A DNA stretch of 64,000 nt from Martelella sp. AD-3. GTDB lineage: Bacteria; Pseudomonadota; Alphaproteobacteria; Rhizobiales; Rhizobiaceae. The stretch lies in assembly GCF_001578105.1 (NCBI RefSeq), contig NZ_CP014275.1, forward strand, positions 2,604,001 to 2,668,000, in the 5' to 3' direction. How positions within the stretch are numbered: the first letter of the stretch is position 1; the number at the start of each line of letters is the position of its first letter. The notes under the pieces are model-generated. The model was not told the origin of the DNA. It saw nothing but the letters and a program-made list of their open reading frames with translations, and ran no database searches. A program made the position numbers and the translations under genes. Below, piece by piece: positions 17,725 to 26,152 of the stretch.

Positions 17725-18882
17725 TCAGTACCCCACGGCCGCGCGCTTCTCCTCGTCGGTGAGGAAATCAGCCGTTGCGACCCGCGACCAGAGCGCATCG
17801 CGCTCGGCGGCAAGTGCGGGCACCTGGTCGAGGTCCGGCTCGAGCCTCAGTCCAGCGCCATAAACCGGCTCCAGCCAGGCCGTCAGCGAGGCGGCCGTGC
17901 GGACAATCAGCGGCAACACGGTCAGCCGGTAGAAGGCGCGGTTGGCCTCCTGATAGTTGGAATAGGTATTGTCGCCGGGAATCCCGAGCATCATCGGCGG
18001 CACGCCGATGGAAAGCGCAATGTCGCGGGCAGCACCATTGCGCGCCTCGGTGAAATCCATGTCGCGCGGCGTCAGCCCCATCGCCTTCCAGTCGAGCCCG
18101 CCTTCCAGAAGCAGCGGTCGGCCGGCGCGCACCGGACCCGCATAGCCTTCCTCCAGTTCCTGCTTCAGCCGCTCATACTGCTCCTCGGTCAGGTTGCCGC
18201 CATCTTTCGGCTGATAGACCAGCGCGCCCGAAGGCCTTGCCGAATTGTCGAGCAGCGCCTTGTTCCAGACGGAAGCGGCGTTGTGCAGGTCGAGCGCCAT
18301 CTGCGCGGCGGCAAGCGGCGAAAACCCCGTGTGGTCGTCAAGCGGGTGGAACAGCCGCATATGCAGCAGCGTCAGCCCCTTGCCCTCCGCCGCGAAACGG
18401 GTCACATGGTTTCCGGCGCGATATTCATAGGCCTCCGGCCAGCCGTCGCGCCCCTCGATCACGCGGATGCGGTCCGGCCGCAGCAGGTGCAGCTCGCGCA
18501 AATCCTCACCCAGTATGATGGGTTCGATATAGGCGTTGCCCGAAAGCAGGAGCACGCCGAACAGCGCCTCCAGAAAGTCCGCGCCGCACATGCGCCGGTT
18601 CGGTCGCTTCAGAAGCGACAGAAGCGGGTGATCGGAAACGAGCGTGCCGTTGTCGAACAATTGCCAGGGCATGGCGCTCGCGGCTTCCGCGATCAGACGC
18701 ACAGCGCGGTGGGCCACGGGGTTCCTCATGAACCCTTCGCGGGCAAGGGCGGCATAGGACCGGCCGGACCAGCGCGCCTCGCCGCTGAAGGCGATGGCGG
18801 AGAGCATTGTCGCCGCCTTTTTGTCGGGCACGCCGACAGGCTCGGCCGGGCGCCTGCCCGGCAGATGAAAGGGCATTTTCAT
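17725..18882 (-). CDS. GTA gp3, HK97-family portal protein
   Basis: A 385-residue portal protein that forms the DNA gate of the capsid vertex. Typical features are REGFMRNPVAHRAVRLIAEA, the LLSGNAYIEPI motif, LHMRLFHPLDDHTGFSPLAA, NSARPSGALVYQ and GIPGDNTYSNYQEANRAFYR. It starts with ATG preceded by GGGGAGG. A terminator hairpin sits 30 bp upstream, behind the inserted Dabb gene. Confidence 0.93.
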   Translation of the reverse strand: MKMPFHLPGRRPAEPVGVPDKKAATMLSAIAFSGEARWSGRSYAALAREGFMRNPVAHRAVRLIAEAASAMPWQLFDNGTLVSDHPLLSLLKRPNRRMCGADFLEALFGVLLLSGNAYIEPIILGEDLRELHLLRPDRIRVIEGRDGWPEAYEYRAGNHVTRFAAEGKGLTLLHMRLFHPLDDHTGFSPLAAAQMALDLHNAASVWNKALLDNSARPSGALVYQPKDGGNLTEEQYERLKQELEEGYAGPVRAGRPLLLEGGLDWKAMGLTPRDMDFTEARNGAARDIALSIGVPPMMLGIPGDNTYSNYQEANRAFYRLTVLPLIVRTAASLTAWLEPVYGAGLRLEPDLDQVPALAAERDALWSRVATADFLTDEEKRAAVGY

Positions 18883-18911
18883 GCCGCCTCCCCTTATCCT
18901 TGCTTTGAAAC

Positions 18912-18938
18912 GAAAAAGGCCCCGGAAAACCGAGGCCT
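18912..18938 (-). terminator. Intrinsic terminator between the Dabb gene and the GTA portal gene
   Basis: Minus-strand AGGCCTCGG-TTTT-CCGGGGCCT forms a 9-bp stem with one G-U pair, followed by TTTTCG. It lies 25 bp after the Dabb stop and 30 bp before the portal start, facing GTA transcription. Confidence 0.8.
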
Positions 18939-18962
18939 GTCAGTCGGAATGCAGATCGGACA

Positions 18963-19280
18963 TCAGTCCGTCGGACGCGCATGCCGCACGGCCTTTGCCG
19001 TGTCGTAATCGGCGGCAATGCGCATCTCGCGGAGCGGACGGACAAGCGCCGTCGACTTCTTGTAGAGCGAGTGTTCGCGATAGGCGGCCAGCGCCGTCTC
19101 GTCCTCGAATTCGCCATAGACGACGAAATCGACCTTCTCGTCATAAAGATCGCTGCGCGTGTTGCGACCGATCTCCAGAACTAAAGCATGCGGGCTTTCC
19201 GTCAGGATCGAAAGGCCGGCCTCGATCTGATCGGCATCGCCGCCCTCCGGCACCGAAAAGAAAACGATATGTCTGATCAT
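18963..19280 (-). CDS. Dabb-family (stress-responsive A/B barrel) protein inserted in the GTA cluster
   Basis: A 105-residue ferredoxin-like alpha/beta-barrel protein of the Dabb/stress-responsive family: it starts MIRHIVFFSVPEGGDADQIE, with LEIGRNTRSDLYDEKVDFVV and the family ending EFEDETALAAYREHSLYKK. It has no known role in phage-like particles. It sits between large terminase and portal, where other GTA clusters have no such gene. It has its own terminator and an 85-bp upstream gap, so it looks like an independent cargo (moron-like) gene. The substrate is unknown. The ATG at 19280 is chosen because homology begins there. Confidence 0.8.
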   Translation of the reverse strand: MIRHIVFFSVPEGGDADQIEAGLSILTESPHALVLEIGRNTRSDLYDEKVDFVVYGEFEDETALAAYREHSLYKKSTALVRPLREMRIAADYDTAKAVRHARPTD

Positions 19281-19365
19281 GCGAAAACCTCGTTGCGCCC
19301 TCAAAAGGCCGATTGCGGCATTCGGCTAGCATGGGGCCATAGCCGGCGCAAGCGCCAATGGCGCC

Positions 19366-20613
19366 TCACACCCCGCGCACGCGCGGCACCCCGTCGCCTT
19401 CCAGAAGCAGCGCCGTCAGCGCCCAGACCAGGGCGTCGAGCCGGTCCGGCGAGCGCCCGCCCGAAAGCCCGTCCGGACCGAAATCGCACATCTGGTCGAC
19501 AAGCCGGGCGAAATGGCCCGCATGGCGCACCCTGCCCTGCTCATAAAGCGCGGCAACCGGCTCGGCGCGCAGAAACTTGCCGCGCCGCGCCCTCACCGTT
19601 GCAACCGGCAGCCGCTCGTCGACGCTTTTCAGCATCGCCGTCACCATGTCGCCGCCCTGATTGATCTCGGCGACCACCCGGTCGGCATCAAAGCGGCGAT
19701 AGGCCTCGACCACGGCGCGGGCCCACTCGGCCGGCGTGCCGCCCTCCACCGAGCAGTCGGCCAGCACCAGCGCGCCGCCGTTTTCCATGCCGCCCGCGAC
19801 AACGATGCCGCAAACCGAGCGGCGACCGGAACCGGAGGGCGGATCGACCGCGACAACAATCCGTCCCGTCGCCATGGCATTGCGGGAGACGACCGTCTCA
19901 AGTTCTCCCCGCCGCCACAAACCGTCCTCGCGGTCCTCGATCATTTCCCCTTCGAGTTCCTGCCGGCCGAGCCGCGTGCCGCCATAGCGGCTTGCGAGCG
20001 TCTTGATGAAGCCCGGGGCCAGATTGGCGTGGTTGTCCGCCGTCGAAATCCGCGTCAGCGCCGTGTCGCTCTCCGCCATCAGCTTCTTCAAAAGCGGCAC
20101 GGCGCGCGGCGTCGTCGTCACCATCTGGCGCGGCCGCGCGCCAAGCCGCAGACCGAACTGCAGCATGTCCCAGCATTCCTGGCCGTAGCGCCATTTCGCC
20201 AGCTCATCGCACCAGGCGAAGTGGAATTGCGGCCCGCGCAGCGCCTCCGGATCTTCAGAGGAAAAAAGATAAGCCACGGCGCCGTTCGGCCAGACCAGCC
20301 GCCGGCGGGTGATCTCCAGCACCGGAGCCATCCGCCGCGCGATCCGGCAGATGCCGGACACGCCGTCGATCATCACCTCGCGCGCATCCCCGAGCGTCTC
20401 GGCCACAAGGGCGATGCGCAGATCGCATTTTGCGCCGCCTGAAAGCGCCAGTGCGTGCACCCATTCCGCGCCGGCCCGCGTCTTGCCGGAACCGCGCCCG
20501 CCCATCAGGAGCCATGTCCGCCAGTCGCCCGCGGGCGGCATTTGTTCGGGCCGCCCCAGAAAGGCCCAGTCGCGGGCAAGCGCTTTGACAAGAGCATAGG
20601 GATCATTGGCCAC
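19366..20613 (-). CDS. GTA gp2, large terminase (TerL)
   Basis: DNA-packaging motor of 415 residues. The ATPase domain has Walker A (MGGRGSGKTRAG) and a Walker B-like FHFAWCDELAKW. The nuclease domain has acidic motifs VVAVDPPSGSG, VVAEINQGGDM and SPDRLDALVWALT. All look intact, so packaging should be possible. I prefer the GTG at 20613 (VANDPYALVKALARDW), which overlaps gp1 by 11 bp; the ATG at 20697 would overlap gp1 by 95 bp and adds low-complexity residues. Confidence 0.92.
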   Translation of the reverse strand: MANDPYALVKALARDWAFLGRPEQMPPAGDWRTWLLMGGRGSGKTRAGAEWVHALALSGGAKCDLRIALVAETLGDAREVMIDGVSGICRIARRMAPVLEITRRRLVWPNGAVAYLFSSEDPEALRGPQFHFAWCDELAKWRYGQECWDMLQFGLRLGARPRQMVTTTPRAVPLLKKLMAESDTALTRISTADNHANLAPGFIKTLASRYGGTRLGRQELEGEMIEDREDGLWRRGELETVVSRNAMATGRIVVAVDPPSGSGRRSVCGIVVAGGMENGGALVLADCSVEGGTPAEWARAVVEAYRRFDADRVVAEINQGGDMVTAMLKSVDERLPVATVRARRGKFLRAEPVAALYEQGRVRHAGHFARLVDQMCDFGPDGLSGGRSPDRLDALVWALTALLLEGDGVPRVRGV

Positions 20614-21091
20614 CGGCGCGCTCGGCGATACGCCGCTCTGCCAGTTCCTCGGCCCGCTTTTCGATGAGGTCGAGGAAATGGGCTTTGGCATCTTCATATG
20701 TCCTCAGATCGAGTGCGCGTTCCTCGGCATCGCGGCGGCTTTCCGCAAGCCTGCGCTGCAATTCGTCGGCCTTTTCCAGCGTGCGGATGATCAGCGCCAC
20801 CGCGTCGGCCGCGGCCTTCACCTCGCTGCGCACATCCGCATCGTCTCCCTCCCGGCCTTTCTTGACCGCCGCCATCCTGAGCTTGCGAAAAAAGGCGAAC
20901 TGCGCCCGCATCTCGACGGTCAGATCGTTCAGCAGCAGCCTGAGATCGTCATCGGCATTCGCCCGCCGCGCCTTCGGTTCGATGGCATGATAGCCCGCAT
21001 GGGTGCGGTGCGTCGCCGGATCCCCCTCATAACGCGGCGTGCGCGGCCAGAGCCCGAACAGCGAAATATCGAATGTTTCATGGTCGACCAC
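20603..21091 (-). CDS. GTA gp1, small-terminase-like protein
   Basis: First gene of the GTA cluster, 162 residues. It is mostly helical and charged, with likely coiled coils (LLLNDLTVEMRAQFAFFRKL, RRLAESRRDAEERALDLRTY, LIEKRAEELAERRIAERAGG). In Rhodobacter the gp1 product acts as the small terminase subunit; length, coiled-coil character and position support the same here. I chose the GTG at 21091 because an AGAGGAGA site lies just upstream; the frame extends further but crosses the terminator hairpin. Confidence 0.78.
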   Translation of the reverse strand: MVDHETFDISLFGLWPRTPRYEGDPATHRTHAGYHAIEPKARRANADDDLRLLLNDLTVEMRAQFAFFRKLRMAAVKKGREGDDADVRSEVKAAADAVALIIRTLEKADELQRRLAESRRDAEERALDLRTYEDAKAHFLDLIEKRAEELAERRIAERAGGQ

Positions 21092-21132
21092 GAAATTCTC
21101 CTCTTGGCCGTTCGCGGCAGCCGTCCGGCAAC

Positions 21133-21159
21133 AAAAAAGCCCGGCGAGAACCGGGCTTT
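21133..21159 (-). terminator. Intrinsic terminator in the leader upstream of GTA gp1
   Basis: On the minus strand AAAGCCCGG-TTCTCG-CCGGGCTTT forms a 9-bp stem, and CCGGGC runs into TTTTTT. It lies 42 bp upstream of the gp1 start, between a candidate promoter and the first GTA gene. It may end transcription from the upstream AhpD-like gene, or hold back GTA transcription, or both. Confidence 0.85.
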
Positions 21160-21226
21160 GAAAAAGCTGAGGGAAGCCTGAAGCCAGGGAGGTCACCGAC
21201 CGCCGCAGATTTCCGACTGTAGATAA

Positions 21227-21255
21227 AACCTAGCAGACGACCGTAACGCCGTCAA
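21227..21255 (-). promoter_or_regulatory. Candidate GTA promoter (CTTGAC-type -35)
   Basis: On the minus strand CTTGACG (TTGACG at 21255-21250) is followed after 17 bases by TAGGTT (21232-21227). The -35 fits the rhizobial sigma-70 consensus CTTGAC well; the -10 fits poorly, as expected for a promoter that needs an activator. Transcription would begin near 21219, upstream of the leader terminator. This is prediction only. Confidence 0.35.
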
Positions 21256-21285
21256 GGACTATTTTCCTATTGTAAGATTTTTTTC

Positions 21286-21630
21286 TTATCCGGCGGAGAA
21301 CTGTTCAAAGGCCTCCAGCGCATGGGCCGCATACATCAGCCCCGGTCCGCCATCCATGTAGACGGCGACGCCCAGCACTTCCTCATATTCCGCCTTGGTC
21401 ACGCCAAGCTTGACAAGCGCCTTGGCGTGAAAGGCGATGCAGGGTTCGCAGCGCAGCGCCACGGCAATGCCGAGCGCGATATATTCCTTGGTCTTGGCAT
21501 CGAGAGCGCCCGCCTTGCAGGCGGCGCCGGCCAGGGCCGAAAAACCGCTCATGGTGTCGGGAATGTCCTTGCGAAGCACGGCGGTCTGCTTCGAAACATC
21601 GGCAGTCATCTGAAGATAATCGGTGGCCAT
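21286..21630 (-). CDS. AhpD-like carboxymuconolactone decarboxylase family protein
   Basis: A 114-residue single-domain protein of the carboxymuconolactone decarboxylase/AhpD fold. The redox motif of the peroxidase-related branch is clear: C61-EP-C64 followed by H68 in RCEPCIAFHAKALVKLGVTK. It probably acts as a small alkyl hydroperoxide-type reductase or thiol-disulfide carrier in the cytoplasm. The start at 21630 (MATDYLQMTADVSKQ) matches where homology begins. No strong terminator follows within 100 bp except the hairpin in the GTA leader, so read-through toward the GTA is possible. Confidence 0.8.
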   Translation of the reverse strand: MATDYLQMTADVSKQTAVLRKDIPDTMSGFSALAGAACKAGALDAKTKEYIALGIAVALRCEPCIAFHAKALVKLGVTKAEYEEVLGVAVYMDGGPGLMYAAHALEAFEQFSAG

Positions 21631-21734
21631 GGGGAGGATCCTTATATTCATACTTACGAGGATGAATACATAAGGTCTCTCGCCGCTCCCGCATTGCGCT
21701 GGGTCAAGCGGCGCCCGCCCTATCAGAAAGCGAA

Positions 21735-22214
21735 TCAGCCCGTCTTCTCCCCGGTCAGCACCGGCCATTCGATGATGTAGTCCTCGTAGTCCTCGACCGG
21801 CACCTCCATCTCGCTCACCGTCCGGTCGCGCGCGGAAATGCCGGCCTGGTGCACCGTCTCGCGGTCGCCGGAGACGAGGTAGTGCCACCAGTAGAGATCA
21901 TGCCCCTCATGCACCAGCCTGTAGGCGCAGGTCGGCGGCAGCCAGGGGATCTCCCTGACGCCCTTGACATCGAGCTGGATGCATTCCGGCACAGTCTTCC
22001 ACCGGTCCTCGTAATCGGAACACTGGCAGGAATGGCCGTCGAGAAGGCGACAGGCGACCGAGGTAAAGGCCACCTCGCCCGTTTCCCAGTCCTCCAGCTT
22101 GTTGAGACAGCAAAGCCCGCAGCCGTCGCAGAGACTTTCCCATTCGCCGGCGTCCATCTCGTCGAGCCGCTTCGTCTTCCAGAACGGCTCCTGTTCTGCT
22201 GCCCTGTCGGCCAT
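21735..22214 (-). CDS. UPF0260 / YcgN-family cysteine cluster protein
   Basis: A 159-residue cytoplasmic protein of the UPF0260 (YcgN, CxxCxxCC) family. The defining cysteine cluster [18 protein letters not shown] is at about residues 29-46, followed by [18 protein letters not shown] and [20 protein letters not shown], suggesting metal or iron-sulfur binding. The biochemical role is not known. It lies upstream of the AhpD-like gene on the same strand, with a 104-bp gap. Confidence 0.88.
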   Translation of the reverse strand: MADRAAEQEPFWKTKRLDEMDAGEWESLCDGCGLCCLNKLEDWETGEVAFTSVACRLLDGHSCQCSDYEDRWKTVPECIQLDVKGVREIPWLPPTCAYRLVHEGHDLYWWHYLVSGDRETVHQAGISARDRTVSEMEVPVEDYEDYIIEWPVLTGEKTG

Positions 22215-22451
22215 GTCCGGATCACCTTCCTCTTGAAGGTGGCTATATGCGTCACAAGGTCCCGCGGTTCAACCCGTCGCGGGCATTGCGGCGGCGAAGG
22301 TAAGCGCTCGCTTCCTTCAACCAAGGTCTTATCACTTTCGCTCAATTGCGACAATTTGACTGCTTGTTACTGTCTCCCATGCGCTTTGGAGGAAAGCGCC
22401 TCTGCGCCCTGAGGAGCGCGCAGCCAATTCAGACGACTTGGGAGGAGTCCG

Positions 22452-23798
22452 ATGTCAAAGTTTATCATCAACCGCCGCAGCCTGCTCAGGGCCGGCGCGG
22501 CCGCCGGCGTCACGCTGGCCGCCCCCATGCATTTCGTGCGCGGGGCCTACGCGCAGGACATGTCCTGCAACATGCCGACCGGCAGCACCGTCACGCTCGG
22601 CTTCAACGTGCCGCAGACCGGCCCCTACGCCGATGAGGGCGCCGACGAGATGAAGGCGCTGATGCTCGCCGCCAAGCACCTGAACGGCGAGGGCGACGGC
22701 GGCATGCTCGCCACCTTCTCGTCCAAGGCGCTCAAGGGCAACGGCATTCTCGGCAAGAAGGTCAACTACGTCACCGGCGACACGCAGACCAAATCGGACG
22801 CCGCCCGCGACAGCGCCAAGCGCATGATCGAGAAGGAAGGCGCGGTGATGATCACCGGCGGCTCGTCGTCGGGCGTTGCCGTTGCCGTGCAGAGCCTCTG
22901 CCAGGACATGGGCGTGATCTTCATGGCCGGCCTCACCCACTCCAACGACACCACCGGCAAGGACAAGCGGCGCTACGGCTTCCGCCACTTCTTCAACGCC
23001 TACCAGTCGGGCGAGGCGCTCGCCCCCGTGCTCCAGCAGGAATACGGCTCCGACCGCCGCGCCTATCACCTGACCGCCGACTATACCTGGGGCTGGACCC
23101 AGGAGGAATCGATCAAGAACGCGACCGAGGGCCTCGGCTGGGAAACCGTCCAGACCGTCAAGACGCCGGTCGGCGCCGGCGACTTCTCGCAGTACATCAC
23201 CCCGGTGCTCAATTCCGGCGCCGATGTGCTGATCCTCAACCACTATGGCGGCGACATGGTCAATTCGCTGACCCAGGCCGTCCAGTTCGGGCTGAAGGAC
23301 AAGCAGGTCAACGGCAAGAATTTCGAAATCGTGGTTCCGCTGTTCTCCCGCCTGATGGCGCAGGGCGCGGGCGAGGCAGCCAAGAACATCCTTGGCTCGG
23401 CCAACTGGAACTGGTCGCTGGATGACGCGGGCAGCCAGGCCTTCGTTCAGTCCTTCGGCGCGGAATACGGCTTCCCGCCATCCCAGGCCGCCCATACCTG
23501 CTACGTTCAGGCGCTGCTTTATGCCGATGCCGTGGAACGCGCCGGCACCTTCTTCGCGCCCGCGGTCATCAAGGCGCTGGAAGGGTTCGAATTCGACGGC
23601 ATGGGCAACGGCCCGACGCTTTACCGCGCCGCCGACCACCAGTGCATGAAGGATGTGCTCGTCGTGCGCGGCAACCCCGATCCGCAGAGCGAGTTCGACC
23701 TGCTGAAAGTCGTCAAGGTCGTGCCGCGCGCCGATGTCGAATACGACCCGGCGATCTTCGGCGGCGAGCTTGGCCCGGACACGGCCAAGACCTGCTGA
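22452..23798 (+). CDS. ABC transporter substrate-binding protein, branched-chain amino acid/amide type
   Basis: A periplasmic ligand-binding protein of 448 residues in the LivK/AmiC-like (Peripla_BP_6) class. The signal peptide carries a twin-arginine-like motif ([19 protein letters not shown]), suggesting Tat export of the folded protein. The mature domain shows [39 protein letters not shown] and a hinge region [15 protein letters not shown]. It is the first gene of a liv-type operon with a strong GGAGGAG ribosome-binding site. It is longer than classical LivK, so the ligand may be an amide or urea-like compound rather than leucine. Confidence 0.87.
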   Translation: MSKFIINRRSLLRAGAAAGVTLAAPMHFVRGAYAQDMSCNMPTGSTVTLGFNVPQTGPYADEGADEMKALMLAAKHLNGEGDGGMLATFSSKALKGNGILGKKVNYVTGDTQTKSDAARDSAKRMIEKEGAVMITGGSSSGVAVAVQSLCQDMGVIFMAGLTHSNDTTGKDKRRYGFRHFFNAYQSGEALAPVLQQEYGSDRRAYHLTADYTWGWTQEESIKNATEGLGWETVQTVKTPVGAGDFSQYITPVLNSGADVLILNHYGGDMVNSLTQAVQFGLKDKQVNGKNFEIVVPLFSRLMAQGAGEAAKNILGSANWNWSLDDAGSQAFVQSFGAEYGFPPSQAAHTCYVQALLYADAVERAGTFFAPAVIKALEGFEFDGMGNGPTLYRAADHQCMKDVLVVRGNPDPQSEFDLLKVVKVVPRADVEYDPAIFGGELGPDTAKTC

Positions 23799-23799
23799 T

Positions 23800-23906
23800 C
23801 TAGCGCATCGGCCCGAAAATCGGAATCGATTTTCGGAAAGCACGATGCGTAGATTCAATAGGTTAGAGCGCCCTTTGTGCGTCCGAAAGGACGCACGGCG
23901 CTCTAG
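23800..23906. repeat. RIME1-like palindromic element, copy C
   Basis: The same 107-bp two-palindrome element as at 12627 and 61864, in the same orientation as copy A. It begins one base after the TGA of the substrate-binding protein gene and lies between it and the permease genes. In mRNA it would form two large hairpins that could protect the binding-protein message from 3' decay. Confidence 0.85.
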
Positions 23907-23980
23907 ACCAATCGCTGCATTCCCGGCCGGGCGCTTCAGAATGTGCCCGGCCCTTTCCGGCAACAGTGGAAACGCGGTCA

Positions 23981-24997
23981 ATGGACGCCATCATCATTCA
24001 GTTTCTGAACGGCCTCGACAAGGGCGCAGCCTATTCGCTGATCGCCCTTGGCCTCACTCTGGTTTTCGGCACGCTCGGCGTCGTCAACTTCGCCCATGGC
24101 GCCCTCTTCATGCTCGGCGCCTTCTGCGCCGTCACCTTCAACGCGCTTCTGACCTGGCCGGTCCAGCCGCCCAAGGCCGAGGGCGCGCTGTTCGCGCCGC
24201 GCCCGGTGCCCTACATGGAATACGCCTTCGGCGATTTCGGCGCGGCGATGATCAACTGGTCCGTGCCGCTCTCCATCCTGCTCGCCATTCCCGTCATGCT
24301 CTTGATCGGGCTCGTCATGGAACGCGGATTGATCCGCTTCTTCTACAAGCGCCCGCATGCCGACCAGATCCTGGTGACCTTCGGCCTTGCCATCGTGCTG
24401 CAGGAGATCATCAAGAAGATCTACGGCGCAAACCCCGTCCCGCAGTCCGCGCCAGACGTCTTCGCCGGCACCGCCAACATCGCCGCCTGGTTCGGCATGG
24501 CCGACGCCTTCATCGTCTATCCCTGGTGGCGGCTGATCTACTTCCTGTTTGCGGCCCTCGTCATCGGCGCCGTCTTCGCCTTCCTGCAATTCACCACATA
24601 CGGCATGGTGGTGCGCGCCGGCATGCGAGACCGCGAGACCGTCGGCCTGCTCGGCATCGACATCGAAAAGCGCTTCACCGTCGTCTTCGGCATCGCCGCT
24701 GTCGTCGCAGGCCTCGCCGGCGTCATGTACACGCCGATCCTGCCGCCGAACTATCACCTCGGCATGGATTTCCTGGTGCTGAGCTTCGTCGTGGTCGTCG
24801 TCGGCGGCATGGGCTCGCTGCCGGGCGCGATCGTTGCCGGCTTCACGCTGGGCATCCTGCAATCCTTCGCCTCGATGAACGAGGTGAAATCCATCATTCC
24901 CGGTATCGACCAGGTGATCATCTACCTCGTTGCCGTCATCATTCTCTTGACCATGCCGCGCGGGCTGATGGGCCGCCGCGGCGTGATGGAGGACTAA
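23981..24997 (+). CDS. LivH-type ABC permease
   Basis: Inner-membrane permease of 338 residues with about eight hydrophobic segments. Family features are [40 protein letters not shown] and near the end [19 protein letters not shown]. It contains an extra loop at about residues 55-75 ([20 protein letters not shown]) compared with classical LivH. I prefer the ATG at 23981; a GTG five codons earlier is also open. It pairs with the LivM-type subunit that begins 5 bp after its stop. Confidence 0.88.
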   Translation: MDAIIIQFLNGLDKGAAYSLIALGLTLVFGTLGVVNFAHGALFMLGAFCAVTFNALLTWPVQPPKAEGALFAPRPVPYMEYAFGDFGAAMINWSVPLSILLAIPVMLLIGLVMERGLIRFFYKRPHADQILVTFGLAIVLQEIIKKIYGANPVPQSAPDVFAGTANIAAWFGMADAFIVYPWWRLIYFLFAALVIGAVFAFLQFTTYGMVVRAGMRDRETVGLLGIDIEKRFTVVFGIAAVVAGLAGVMYTPILPPNYHLGMDFLVLSFVVVVVGGMGSLPGAIVAGFTLGILQSFASMNEVKSIIPGIDQVIIYLVAVIILLTMPRGLMGRRGVMED

Positions 24998-25002
24998 CCC
25001 AC

Positions 25003-26148
25003 ATGTTCGCCAATCTCTCGCGCAACGACTGGCTGCTCTTCATCGTCTTTTCGGCGATCGTGCTTCTGGCGCCCATCCTGTTCATGCCGCTCGGCGCGGC
25101 CTATCCCGCACTCCTGCAGAAATTCGCGATCTTCGGGATCTTCGCCATCGGCTTCAACATCCTGTTCGGGCTCACCGGCTATCTCTCCTTCGGCCACGCC
25201 GCCTTTCTCGGCGTCGGCTCCTATGCCGCCGTCTGGTCGTTCAAGCTTTTCACCATGAACGCCATTCCGGCCATCCTCTTCGCGGTCATCTGCTCGGGCC
25301 TGTTCGCGGCCCTCATCGGTTATGTCAGCCTGCGCCGTTCAGGCATCTATTTCTCGATCCTGACGCTCGCCTTCGCGCAGATGAGCTACAATCTCGCCTA
25401 TTCGGTCCTGACGCCGATCACCAACGGCGAGACCGGCCTGCAGCTGTCGCAGAGCGATCCCCGCATCATCGACCGCATGTTCCTCGCCCCGACCGAGGGC
25501 CTGCCATCGCCGGATCTCTTCGGCGTCCAGCTCCAGGGCTATGCAGGTTTCTATTTCTGCGCCATCGCCCTTCTGGTCTGCTTCTTCATCACGCTGAGGA
25601 TCTTCCGCTCGCCCTTCGGCATGATGCTGAAGGCGGTGAAATCCAACCAGAACCGGATGATGTATACCGGTTTCAACACGCGGCCCTATCTGCGCTCCGC
25701 CTTCATCATCTCGGGCATGTTCGCCGGCCTTGCCGGCGCGCTGATGGCCGTCACCGACCCGCTGGCGGGCGCTGAGCGCATGCAGTGGACGGCGTCCGGC
25801 GAAGTCGTGCTGATGACCATTCTCGGCGGCGTCGGCACCCTGCTCGGCCCGGTCATCGGCGCGGTGGTGATCAAGTATTTCGAAAACATCTTCTCCTCGT
25901 TCAACGACGCCGCGCTGCACAGCGCGCTGTCGGCCCTGCCGGACGCGATCGAGACCCCGCTCGTCGGGCTCCTGTCGCTCTTCGTCGGCGACGGCTGGCA
26001 CCTGACGCTCGGCCTCATCTTCATGGCCATCGTCATCTTCCTGCCCGGCGGCATCATGGAAGGCGTCAAGCGCCTTCGCGCCCGCTTCTCGGGCGGCGGC
26101 GGCGGCCGCAAGGCGCAATCCGCCGCCAAAATCCAGCCAGCGGAGTAA
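25003..26148 (+). CDS. LivM-type ABC permease
   Basis: Second membrane subunit, 381 residues. It shows [40 protein letters not shown], the coupling-helix region [20 protein letters not shown] and [20 protein letters not shown]. The C-terminus has a glycine/arginine-rich tail ([19 protein letters not shown]). The open frame extends far upstream through livH but protein-like sequence begins at the ATG at 25003. It is followed 4 bp later by the ATPase gene. Confidence 0.9.
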   Translation: MFANLSRNDWLLFIVFSAIVLLAPILFMPLGAAYPALLQKFAIFGIFAIGFNILFGLTGYLSFGHAAFLGVGSYAAVWSFKLFTMNAIPAILFAVICSGLFAALIGYVSLRRSGIYFSILTLAFAQMSYNLAYSVLTPITNGETGLQLSQSDPRIIDRMFLAPTEGLPSPDLFGVQLQGYAGFYFCAIALLVCFFITLRIFRSPFGMMLKAVKSNQNRMMYTGFNTRPYLRSAFIISGMFAGLAGALMAVTDPLAGAERMQWTASGEVVLMTILGGVGTLLGPVIGAVVIKYFENIFSSFNDAALHSALSALPDAIETPLVGLLSLFVGDGWHLTLGLIFMAIVIFLPGGIMEGVKRLRARFSGGGGGRKAQSAAKIQPAE

Positions 26149-26152
26149 ACCC

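Noticed and set aside
6267..21255. Prophage
   Set aside because: No integrase, excisionase, repressor, replication or attachment site. Gene content and order are those of an RcGTA-type cluster.
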